From NCBI GenBank assembly GCA_003157315.1, contig PMJE01000408.1, positions 1-5,930 on the forward strand: 5,930 nucleotides of DNA. The letters run 5' to 3'. The stretch comes from Myxococcales bacterium (GTDB lineage Bacteria; Myxococcota; Polyangia; Fen-1088). The translations under genes were made by a program, and so were the position numbers. Under the pieces are notes generated by a model. That model was not told the origin of the DNA. It searched no databases and was given only the letters and a program-made list of their open reading frames with translations. Position 1 is the first letter of the stretch, and each line of letters begins with the position of its first letter. Of the stretch, positions 1 through 5,328 are shown piece after piece.

Positions 1-30
1 GAGAATGAACCATATCTTGGAAAGGAACAT
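1..30 (-). CDS. 5' end of an unidentified gene, cut by the window edge
   Basis: An ATG at 30-28 on the minus strand opens a frame reading MFLSKIWFIL up to the window edge. It begins 12 bases after the stop of the cupredoxin-like gene, with a G-rich stretch (AGGGGGCG on the minus strand, about 36-43) at a plausible Shine-Dalgarno distance. The hydrophobic start with one early Lys looks like a signal peptide or N-terminal membrane anchor. It is probably the next gene of the same operon. Ten residues are too few to name a family, and the call rests on position, start codon and hydrophobicity. Confidence 0.45.
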   Translation of the reverse strand, partial: MFLSKIWFIL

Positions 31-42
31 CGCTTGCGCCCC

Positions 43-729
43 CTATTGTTCGGTGGTCTCCTTGTCCGTGCTTGACACCTTGATTGTCAAATCGACTCCT
101 TTTGGGGGCACCTCGATCGCCTGCTCATGCACCCAGTGGCCGTTGCTCCACACTTTGAGAGTAGCTGGGCCTTCCGGCACATCGAGCAGCTTGAAGCCCC
201 CTTTCTCGTCCACCGCCGCAAAGAATGGCGAGCTGGTGACGATCACCGAAACCACAAGATGGGGATACTCCGCGCAGCGCACGAGGTATTCCCCGCTGAT
301 GCCGAAGCGCTGCTTGCGCACGGTGCCCGGGCTCAGACGCTCGGGCGGCATGATGTCGGGCCGGCCTGGAACCGAAAGGTCGTGGGAAACCTTGTCCGAG
401 TTTCTGAATTCCACCACGGCACCCTCACCCACGACCACCGTGGCGGGATTGGCCTGCATGCCATTGATCTCGATCGGCGTGTTCTTGGGGGCCAGGACCT
501 GCGGCTTGGGGCCGAAGAGCACGACCACGGTATCGCCGCGCGGTGGCGCTGGCTGGACGGGGACGGTGGTGTTCTCAACCCGCCAGTGGCCCAAAAAGCG
601 ACGGCCAGACTTGAGGTCATCGGGCAGGACCACCGTGCCGTGCACAGGCCCGACTGCCAGTGCCAGAGACGGCGTCAAGGCAACCAGGCTGGCAAGGAGC
701 AGAGTCGAAAACAGGAAATATCGTGTCAT
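43..729 (-). CDS. secreted cupredoxin-like protein with a C-terminal carboxypeptidase-regulatory-like beta domain
   Basis: This is a predicted 228-residue exported protein. Residues 1-25 form a signal peptide (Arg3, hydrophobic core, cleavage after LALA). Residues about 28-75 are a beta-rich segment containing GHWRVEN and DTVVVLFG. Residues about 86-165 resemble a cupredoxin fold: VVVGEGAVVEFRNSD, then SHDLS with His116, then GEYLVRCAEYPH with Cys152 and His157. Residues about 166-218 (FFAAVDEKGGFKLLDVPEG) match the small beta domain that often follows such modules in 'methylamine utilisation' or carboxypeptidase-regulatory-like proteins. Related proteins bind type 1 copper and may carry electrons in the periplasm. 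Copper binding is uncertain here, because Tyr155 stands at Cys+3 where a C-x2-H motif would have His, and no axial Met is clear. The ATG at 729 is preferred to one at 831: it directly precedes the signal peptide and has GGGAGG nine bases upstream. A gene fragment follows after 12 bases, suggesting an operon. Confidence 0.75.
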   Translation of the reverse strand: MTRYFLFSTLLLASLVALTPSLALAVGPVHGTVVLPDDLKSGRRFLGHWRVENTTVPVQPAPPRGDTVVVLFGPKPQVLAPKNTPIEINGMQANPATVVVGEGAVVEFRNSDKVSHDLSVPGRPDIMPPERLSPGTVRKQRFGISGEYLVRCAEYPHLVVSVIVTSSPFFAAVDEKGGFKLLDVPEGPATLKVWSNGHWVHEQAIEVPPKGVDLTIKVSSTDKETTEQ

Positions 730-738
730 CCGGTAGGG

Positions 739-744
739 CCTCCC
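739..744 (-). promoter_or_regulatory. Shine-Dalgarno site of the cupredoxin-like gene
   Basis: GGGAGG on the minus strand lies nine bases before the ATG at 729. It supports that start over the longer open frame from 831, whose extra 34 residues would precede the signal peptide. Confidence 0.6.
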
Positions 745-778
745 AGCGGTAGGACACCGTCGCTTCTGGTTTCGAGAA

Positions 779-806
779 GTGTCAACCACGAGACGCCTGC
801 TATCAT
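779..806 (+). promoter_or_regulatory. candidate sigma-70-type promoter of queF
   Basis: The short gap between the divergent genes holds TATCAT at 801-806 (five of six matches to TATAAT). GTGTCA lies at 779-784 (four of six to TTGACA), with a 16-base spacer. Transcription would begin near 813, only about three bases before the queF ATG, giving a nearly leaderless message. This fits the lack of a well-spaced Shine-Dalgarno: AGGTG at 810-814 almost touches the start codon. The assignment is by motif only. Confidence 0.35.
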
Positions 807-815
807 CGCAGGTGA

Positions 816-1172
816 ATGGGCACCACGCCATCCCAGACGCTTGAGACTTTCCCCAACCCGAAGCCTGAGCGGGACTATGTGATCCGCTTCGAGACTCCGG
901 AGTTCACCTGCCTCTGTCCCAAGACGGGTCAGCCCGATTTCGCCACGGTGCGCGTCGAGTACGTGCCCGATCAAATTTGCGTCGAGCTCAAGTCGTGGAA
1001 GCTGTACCTGTGGTCGTACCGCAGTCAGGGCACCTTCCACGAGGCCGTGATCAACCGCATCTTGGACGACCTCGTGGCAGCGGTTCATCCCCGGCGTGCG
1101 CGCGTCGAGGGTAACTTCAACATCCGCGGTGGCATTCATACCACGGTGGTTGCTGAGTATCAGTCGACGTAG
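816..1172 (+). CDS. queF: NADPH-dependent 7-cyano-7-deazaguanine (preQ0) reductase, short type I form
   Basis: QueF reduces the nitrile of preQ0 to the aminomethyl group of preQ1, using two NADPH, in the cytoplasmic queuosine pathway. The 118-residue length fits the single-domain (B. subtilis-like) type rather than the duplicated E. coli type. The catalytic set is complete: Cys34 in [10 protein letters not shown] forms the thioimide, Asp41 lies seven residues on, and His75-Glu76 stand in TFHEAV. The spacing Cys to Asp 7 and Cys to His 41 equals that of Cys55, Asp62, His96 and Glu97 in the B. subtilis enzyme. The family signature E-x-K-S-x-K-L-Y is present as ELKSWKLY (residues 57-64). An in-frame TGA lies directly before the ATG at 816, so no earlier start is possible. 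No other queuosine gene is in view. The gene is divergent from the cupredoxin-like gene and ends 40 bases from the stop of the convergent lipoprotein gene. Confidence 0.96.
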   Translation: MGTTPSQTLETFPNPKPERDYVIRFETPEFTCLCPKTGQPDFATVRVEYVPDQICVELKSWKLYLWSYRSQGTFHEAVINRILDDLVAAVHPRRARVEGNFNIRGGIHTTVVAEYQST

Positions 1173-1212
1173 CACGCGCGGCTCCCTGATCACGAGAGCG
1201 AAACCTGCGGTC

Positions 1213-2787
1213 CTAGTTCGCCTTCTTCTTGTTTTGGATGACCGCCAAGGCAACGCGGGTTTCGCCGAGCAGGTCGCGCGCGCCCGGCAGGCGGACCGCT
1301 TGTTCGTCGCGTTCGATTTGCTTCAGCAACTTCTCCTCGCAGATCTTGCATGAGGCATCGGCCAGCTTGGTGAGCGACTGCAAGATCGCCTGGTGCACGG
1401 GGTAGCGAAGCTGGGATAGCGAGGCCACCGGCTTGAGTGCGTTGAGCAGTACCGGCACGCCCTTGGCAGCATTTCCCGAGAAGCCGATGGCGAACGCCGC
1501 CTTCTCGGCGCGGGTCCACGACGGATCGGTGGTGAGAACCTTGGCGTAGCAGTCGATGTCCTTGTCGCAGTCTTTGGCAACCTGCATGCGGTCAAGCGCC
1601 TCGCCGAAGATCCCCTGCGCGTCCTTCTCCTTGTCAGCCAGGCCCTTGAACGCCTCGTAGGTTTCCTTGCCCGCAATCCGGGCAAGATCGATGGCGGCGT
1701 TGGCGCGTAGGTCTGAGGCCTTTTCCCCACCCACGACCACGTAGCCATTCTTGGCCGTGTCGAGCAGAATGGGCACCGCGCGCTTGTCCCCTGACAGATA
1801 GATGCCGTCTTCGGCGGCCTGGCGGTCGGTCGCCTCGGCTTTCTTGTCGGTGAGCACGTCGAGCAGCACCTTGACCGCTTGCGGAGTGCCGATGAAGCCG
1901 AGGCCGATGAGGATGGCCTTGTGCTCGCCGGACTTGGCGGGAACCTTCAGGCGGGCGGCCAGGGCCGGAACCGCACGCGCGGCGCGCAGGTCGCCCAGCA
2001 GATAGGCGGCCTTGAAGGGCACGATACCGGGGCTGGTCTTGTCGAAGTCGAGCTTGCGCGCCATTTCGGCAATTTCAGGGTTCTTCTCATTTAGCAGGTC
2101 GACGAGTGGACCCACCGCTGGATCGCCGATGCGCACCAGAGCCAGACGGCACTCTTGGAAGACCTGCGTACCACGGCCAGTCATGAAGAGACCCTTGATG
2201 AGCGCCGGGATCGACTGCGGGTCGCGTAGCTCGGCCAAGCCAAGCGCCGCCTTCTGATTGAGCAAGAAGTCCTGCTCGTCAGCCGATGTGGTGAGGATCT
2301 TCATCAGCGCAGGAACCGCCTGCTTGTCGCCAATCTTGACCAGGGCGCGAATCGCTGCCAGGCGCACGGTGTTGGCGCGCGACTTTATCGGGAGTTGGTG
2401 CTCGACCGCCTTGATGAGCTGGGGGACCGCGTCGGTCGCCTTCATCTCGCCGAGCGCGCCGGCGGCAATCACGGCACGATCGAAGTCGTCTTCGGTGAAG
2501 TCCAGCGCGTCGATGAAAAGCGCTTTGGTCTGGTCGTTGTGGAAACGGCTCAGCGCCTCCAGGTGCTCCGGCTTCTTGGTCTCTTTGTAGAGCGCAATCA
2601 TCTCGGGCAGCGCCTTCTCGGCTCGCTCCACGCTCATCTTGGCGAGCTGATCCAGCGCTTCCTTTTGGTCGCGCACACTCTTGAGCTTGCGTGCCCAGGA
2701 ACGCGGATCGTTCGGATCGCCTTCACACCCGGACAGAAAAATACCGGCGGTTAGTGCGCCGATTACCACCAAGCTAGCTTTTCGCAT
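1213..2787 (-). CDS. HEAT-repeat lipoprotein, last gene of the ExbB/ExbD operon
   Basis: The protein has 524 residues. Residues 1-20 form a lipoprotein signal ending in the lipobox LSGC, with Cys21 the predicted lipidated residue and Glu (not Asp) next, so it is probably sorted to the outer membrane. The rest is an alpha solenoid of roughly nine or ten HEAT-like repeats from about 103 to 500. Clear units are RAVIAAGALGEMKATDAVPQ (104-123), KIGDKQAVPALMKIL (151-165), LAELRDPQSIPALIKGL (184-200), GDLRAARAVPALAARL (265-280) and GFSGNAAKGVPVLLNAL (435-451). HEAT solenoids are protein-binding scaffolds; no catalytic motif is seen. Cysteines 407/413 (C-x5-C) and 480/483 (C-x2-C) could form disulfides in the periplasm. 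The start at 2787 is favoured over 2814 because GGGAGGTG lies five bases upstream and the lipoprotein signal begins there. Its place after two exbD genes suggests that it is the periplasmic partner of the motor, which is inference. Confidence 0.88.
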   Translation of the reverse strand: MRKASLVVIGALTAGIFLSGCEGDPNDPRSWARKLKSVRDQKEALDQLAKMSVERAEKALPEMIALYKETKKPEHLEALSRFHNDQTKALFIDALDFTEDDFDRAVIAAGALGEMKATDAVPQLIKAVEHQLPIKSRANTVRLAAIRALVKIGDKQAVPALMKILTTSADEQDFLLNQKAALGLAELRDPQSIPALIKGLFMTGRGTQVFQECRLALVRIGDPAVGPLVDLLNEKNPEIAEMARKLDFDKTSPGIVPFKAAYLLGDLRAARAVPALAARLKVPAKSGEHKAILIGLGFIGTPQAVKVLLDVLTDKKAEATDRQAAEDGIYLSGDKRAVPILLDTAKNGYVVVGGEKASDLRANAAIDLARIAGKETYEAFKGLADKEKDAQGIFGEALDRMQVAKDCDKDIDCYAKVLTTDPSWTRAEKAAFAIGFSGNAAKGVPVLLNALKPVASLSQLRYPVHQAILQSLTKLADASCKICEEKLLKQIERDEQAVRLPGARDLLGETRVALAVIQNKKKAN

Positions 2788-2792
2788 CTCAG

Positions 2793-2800
2793 CACCTCCC
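2793..2800 (-). promoter_or_regulatory. strong Shine-Dalgarno site of the HEAT lipoprotein gene
   Basis: GGGAGGTG on the minus strand, five bases before the ATG at 2787, fixes that start. It overlaps the second copy of a CCCAGGG motif also found in the upstream hairpin (2826-2852). Confidence 0.7.
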
Positions 2801-2825
2801 TGGGAAAGTCCCATGACGAAGCCCT

Positions 2826-2852
2826 GCGGCTAGCCCTGGGAAGGCCAGCCGC
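2826..2852 (-). promoter_or_regulatory. intercistronic RNA hairpin between exbD2 and the HEAT lipoprotein gene
   Basis: On the minus (transcribed) strand GGCTGGCC and GGCTAGCC flank the loop TTCCCAG. Two further pairs extend the stem to ten base pairs. The only imperfect pair is G.U in the minus-strand RNA, but it would be A.C on the plus strand, so the structure fits the direction of transcription. No T-run follows, so it is not a classical intrinsic terminator. It could mark an RNA processing or stability point, or a partial attenuator that lowers expression of the lipoprotein. Confidence 0.5.
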
Positions 2853-2885
2853 CCATGTCACTGACAGCGCGCGGAGAAGCGAAAG

Positions 2886-3458
2886 TTACTCGGCCGCAGC
2901 CGGAGCTGCGGCGCCGCCTTTGGCTTTCGGCCGCACGGCGAAGTTCACGTTCTGATAGCCGGCCGTGGCTGCGGAAAACATGACCTTGCGCAACATCTTG
3001 AACTCGACGTTCTTGTCCGATTGGATAATGCACACCCCTTTGAAGTCCTCTGTGGGGTGCAGTAGCTTGTAGTTGTTTTTTGCGGTCACCAGCTGATCGG
3101 CCAGCTCCGGGATCTTGGCGTCGCCGGTGGCCGAGTCCTTCATCAGCTCCTCACCGGTGGCCACCTGCCTCCCGTCCAGGGTGACCACGTCCTTGGTAAC
3201 GCCAATAACCGGAGCGCGCTCGAGGTCACTCCAGCTCTGAGCGTCGGGCAGGACGATGTTCTTCTGCACGAAGAGAATCTCACCGCTGGCCGAGAAGGTC
3301 ATGAGCAGGAAGATGACAAGGATCGTCATCATGTCGATATAGGCCACGAGATTGAGGGCCTGATACAGACTCTTGCGGCCACCGCCCCCGAGTTTCGAGT
3401 TAGTGACCTCGAGTTTGATCGAATGGTAGAGGTGCGAGTGAGGCGCCTTGATTGGCAT
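2886..3458 (-). CDS. ExbD/TolR-family proton-channel subunit (exbD2)
   Basis: This 190-residue protein has the ExbD/TolR layout. A cytoplasmic tail (1-31) contains a glycine-rich GGGGRK stretch. One membrane helix (about 34-56, ALNLVAYIDMMTILVIFLLM) follows, and then a periplasmic domain. Asp42 in the helix is the family's essential proton-carrying residue. The periplasmic part contains GVCIIQSDKNVEFKMLRKVM, matching the conserved core strand and helix of ExbD, and ends in an Ala/Pro-rich tail. Family members use proton flow through the ExbB pore to energise outer-membrane processes. The gene starts 18 bases after exbD1, and its AGGAGA (3465-3470) lies in that gap, so the two are translated from one message. 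It differs strongly from exbD1 outside the membrane helix. The partner complex cannot be identified from this sequence. Confidence 0.88.
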   Translation of the reverse strand: MPIKAPHSHLYHSIKLEVTNSKLGGGGRKSLYQALNLVAYIDMMTILVIFLLMTFSASGEILFVQKNIVLPDAQSWSDLERAPVIGVTKDVVTLDGRQVATGEELMKDSATGDAKIPELADQLVTAKNNYKLLHPTEDFKGVCIIQSDKNVEFKMLRKVMFSAATAGYQNVNFAVRPKAKGGAAAPAAAE

Positions 3459-3476
3459 GATGTCTCTCCTGCAGCC

Positions 3477-3950
3477 CTAAATTCCGGCTGCGCCTGAGTC
3501 AATCAGCGAGATATCGGGAAATCTCGCTAATATGGCGGTGTCCATGGCTCTCACCAAGACATCGAACTTGATGGTGTCCTCGGAAGCCACCTGAGCGTCG
3601 TTCTTGTCCGGGTGGCCGTCCTTTGCCTTCTTCAGCTCGGCCGCCAGCCGTTCAAAGTCGTACTCGGCTCCCTTCTTGGGAATCGGGGTCTGGTCCTGAC
3701 CGACCACCAAGTTGAAACCCTCCTGGTTGACCATCACGACGACCTTGACCTGCAACTCGGGTGGAGTTTCCTCGCCGGCTTGCCCCTGGCCCTTTTGCTG
3801 GGCCTGCAGACGTGCGAGCTGGGTCCACACCGCGGTGATGAGAAGGAAGGCGACCATGCAGGTGAGCAGGTCGATGTAGGGCACGAGATTGAGCTCGGCG
3901 TTGAGTTCCTTCTTGCCGCGCTTGCCACCAGTATCTACTGAAACACTCAT
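3477..3950 (-). CDS. ExbD/TolR-family proton-channel subunit (exbD1)
   Basis: The protein has 157 residues. A short basic cytoplasmic tail (GGKRGKKELNAE, 8-19) precedes one membrane helix (about 20-42, starting ELNLVPYIDLLTCMVAFLL). Asp27 is the conserved proton-binding residue. A Gln/Gly/Glu-rich linker (about 47-64) follows, then a small periplasmic alpha/beta domain with VKVVVMVNQEGFNLVVG and IKFDVLVRAMD. It is a divergent family member but keeps the key features. The ATG at 3950 is chosen over one at 3980 because GGGAG lies seven bases upstream and because the upstream ATG sits in the loop of a strong hairpin. With exbD2 it may form a heterodimer at the centre of an ExbB-type ring, by analogy with the ExbD dimer inside the ExbB pentamer and with the gliding motor AglRQS, which has two D-type proteins; that is inference. 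Confidence 0.86.
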   Translation of the reverse strand: MSVSVDTGGKRGKKELNAELNLVPYIDLLTCMVAFLLITAVWTQLARLQAQQKGQGQAGEETPPELQVKVVVMVNQEGFNLVVGQDQTPIPKKGAEYDFERLAAELKKAKDGHPDKNDAQVASEDTIKFDVLVRAMDTAILARFPDISLIDSGAAGI

Positions 3951-3957
3951 GATTGAA

Positions 3958-3962
3958 CTCCC
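3958..3962 (-). promoter_or_regulatory. Shine-Dalgarno site of exbD1
   Basis: GGGAG on the minus strand, seven bases before the ATG at 3950, supports that start over the ATG at 3980. Confidence 0.55.
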
Positions 3963-3967
3963 ATCTT

Positions 3968-3988
3968 GGGGGCCGGACATCGGCCCCC
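3968..3988 (-). promoter_or_regulatory. strong intercistronic hairpin between exbB2 and exbD1
   Basis: The minus strand reads GGGGGCCG, loop ATGTC, CGGCCCCC: a perfect eight-base-pair all-GC stem with a five-base loop. It fills most of the 54-base gap between the exbB2 stop and exbD1. No T-run follows, so it is not a standard intrinsic terminator. Candidate roles are stabilising the upstream or downstream transcript after processing, or reducing read-through so that B-type subunits exceed D-type subunits. Confidence 0.6.
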
Positions 3989-4004
3989 GCGTTCGCTGTG
4001 TCGA

Positions 4005-4433
4005 CTAGTGCTGAGCGCCGGCGTCCGTGCGGCCCGCCACCACCAAATTGAGCGCCTCAACCGTGCCCTGGTTTACGCCGTCGAGGATGGCTTGTGTCTT
4101 CCCGTTGAGCACGGCGAACGCGGCAAGGCCGAAGATGCCGGTGCCGAGCCCGAAGGCGGTGCAGTTCATCGCCTCGGAAATACCTTTGGAGAGCATGGTC
4201 GCCTTCATCGAGGGATCCACGCCGGCCACGGCTCCGAACGACTTGATGAGGCCGGTGATGGTGCCGAGGAGTCCGGCCAGGGTCGCCAGGTTTCCCAACA
4301 TAGCCAGGTAGCCGGTTCGCTTTTCCACCTTGGGCAGCTCGCGCAGGGCTTCCTCGTCCATTGCCTGCTGGATGTCATGCTCAGATCCGCCCGCCTTTTG
4401 CAGGCCGGCTGCAATGATCTTGGTGAGCGGCAC
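4005..4433 (-). CDS. uninterrupted distal open frame of exbB2
   Basis: If the frameshifts are real, the longest intact reading frame begins at an internal GTG (4433) and encodes 142 residues starting VPLTKIIAAGLQ. It would hold the conserved channel domain with the second and third membrane helices but lack the first helix and most of the cytoplasmic segment. The GTG falls in the middle of a conserved stretch (compare TPMTRIVQAGL in exbB1), and I see no good Shine-Dalgarno before it, so it is probably not a natural start. Automatic gene calling would likely report this fragment alone. The full gene is the entry spanning 4005-4645. Confidence 0.4.
   Translation of the reverse strand: MPLTKIIAAGLQKAGGSEHDIQQAMDEEALRELPKVEKRTGYLAMLGNLATLAGLLGTITGLIKSFGAVAGVDPSMKATMLSKGISEAMNCTAFGLGTGIFGLAAFAVLNGKTQAILDGVNQGTVEALNLVVAGRTDAGAQH
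4136..4340 (-). repeat. exbB2 copy of a duplicated channel-domain segment (partner at about 4810-5015)
   Basis: This stretch and the matching one in exbB1 are highly similar at the DNA level, with shared runs such as GATGAGGCCGGTGATGGTGC (plus-strand sense). They encode the nearly identical channel domains. The two arose by tandem gene duplication. The similarity is strong enough to allow recombination or assembly confusion between the copies. Confidence 0.6.
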
Positions 4434-4686
4434 CGGCGTGGCTTGGCAGGTCGAGATGGCGCCACGGATGTTGCCGCTGACGATCTGGGACTTGATCAGC
4501 TGATATCAGCCGGTCTGCGTCGACTTTGCACTTTGCCAGGTAGGTTGTCCGGTCGAAGGTCAGATAGATGCGTGATGATGACGATGATGCAGAGGATTGG
4601 GTACATTCCCCATCCACCTTCTTTGAACGCTTCCATCAAAAACATGGCTCAGTCTCCTTTTCTTTGGCTTTGCGTAACTTGTTGGG

Positions 4687-5328
4687 CTACCCGTGCAGCG
4701 CAGCCTTTGCGCTAGCCAGCAGGTTGGTCACGTTTTTTCTCATTTCGCCGACGTCGTCGATGATTCCTTGGGTCTTGCCGTTAAGCCAAGCAAACGCAGC
4801 GAGGCCGATGATGCCGGTGGAGAGGCCGAACGCTGTGCAGTTCATGGCTTCGGAGATGCCCTTGGACAGTAGGGTCGCTTTTTGCGATGGGTCGACGCCT
4901 GCCACACCGGCAAACGCCTTGATGAGGCCGGTGATGGTGCCGAGCAACCCGGCCAGGGTGGCGAGGTTGCCCAACATGGCCAAATAGCCGGTACGCTTTT
5001 CGACCTGTGGCATCTCGCGCGAGGCGGCTTCATCCATGGCCGCGACAATCTCAGTTTCCGTCCGGTTGGCGCGCATCAGGCCGGCTTGGACGATGCGGGT
5101 CATGGGCGTAGGGTTTCCGGTGCAGACCTTGATCGCGCCTTGAATGTTGCCCGCCGAGATCTGCGAACGGAGCAGGGCAAGCAGCTTGTCCTTGTCAATC
5201 ACCGCCTTGCGAAGAACCACAGCACGTTCAGTGACGATCGAGATGGTGATCATCAGAATCGTAAGAATGGGCCACATGCCCCATCCTCCCTCGTGGAAGG
5301 CATCGGCTAGCATTTTAAGGACGCTCAT
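4687..5328 (-). CDS. MotA/TolQ/ExbB-family proton-channel subunit (exbB1), first gene of the operon
   Basis: This intact 213-residue protein has three predicted membrane helices: about 18-38 (MWPILTILMITISIVT), about 115-140 (YLAMLGNLATLAGLLGTITG) and about 160-185 (EAMNCTAFGLSTGIIGLAAF). A cytoplasmic segment of about 75 residues separates the first two. The pattern GLLGTITGLI...GISEAMNCTAFGL is the MotA/TolQ/ExbB signature. Thr131 and Thr165 sit where the pore-lining threonines of ExbB and TolQ are found. In the inner membrane such subunits form a ring around ExbD-type helices and use the proton gradient to drive movement of partners. The ATG at 5328 is chosen because a perfect AAGGAGGA lies four bases upstream. 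A longer open frame back to 5487 has no family-like sequence. Four further genes follow on the same strand with short gaps. No TonB or Tol gene is present to show which process it powers. Confidence 0.93.
   Translation of the reverse strand: MSVLKMLADAFHEGGWGMWPILTILMITISIVTERAVVLRKAVIDKDKLLALLRSQISAGNIQGAIKVCTGNPTPMTRIVQAGLMRANRTETEIVAAMDEAASREMPQVEKRTGYLAMLGNLATLAGLLGTITGLIKAFAGVAGVDPSQKATLLSKGISEAMNCTAFGLSTGIIGLAAFAWLNGKTQGIIDDVGEMRKNVTNLLASAKAALHG
4810..5015 (-). repeat. exbB1 copy of the duplicated channel-domain segment (partner at about 4136-4340)
   Basis: This is the partner of the exbB2 segment. The encoded channel domains differ at about 15 of 96 aligned residues, whereas the N-terminal halves are far more diverged. 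Confidence 0.6.

Larger units (their letters stand above)
4005..4645 (-). pseudogene. MotA/TolQ/ExbB-family proton-channel subunit (exbB2) with two frameshifts
   Basis: A complete ExbB-type protein of about 212 residues is recognisable only across three frames. Frame one starts at the ATG at 4645, behind AAAGGAG (4654-4660), and reads MFLMEAFKEGGWGMYPIL through CIIVIIT. An extra base near 4570-4573 shifts to a frame reading IYLTFDRTTYLAKCK through DADRLIS. A second extra base near 4500 shifts to the frame of LIKSQIVSGN, which stays open to the stop at 4005. Removing one base at each point gives an alignment with exbB1 that needs only a one-residue gap. Read without correction, translation stops at a TGA at 4498-4496 after 49 residues. 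The distal part keeps EKRTGYLAMLGNLATL, GLLGTITGLIKSF and SEAMNCTAFGL, the second and third membrane helices that line the pore. The good conservation on both sides suggests very recent damage or sequence error. It sits 41 bases after exbB1. Confidence 0.8.

Noticed and set aside
757..785. Minus-strand TTGACA at 785-780 as promoter of the cupredoxin-like gene
   Set aside because: The -35 hexamer is perfect, but at 17 bases' spacing the -10 position is CGACGG, and no better -10 lies nearby. It may be chance overlap with the queF promoter-like site.
127..882. Long plus-strand open frames at 5-736 and 127-882
   Set aside because: They lie antisense to the cupredoxin-like gene, whose signal peptide and domains are clear. 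Their products are low-complexity and lack fold-like patterns, as expected from high-GC antisense frames.
1173..1212. Terminator between the convergent queF and lipoprotein genes
   Set aside because: I found no stable stem followed by a T-run on either strand in these 40 bases.
726..1253. Minus-strand open frame of 175 codons over queF
   Set aside because: queF on the opposite strand has a complete catalytic set, and this frame is its antisense shadow.
3966..4715. Plus-strand open frame of 249 codons across exbB2 and its neighbours
   Set aside because: It is antisense to the conserved exbB2 channel domain. Its length reflects GC-rich codon structure on the other strand, and no family-like sequence was seen.
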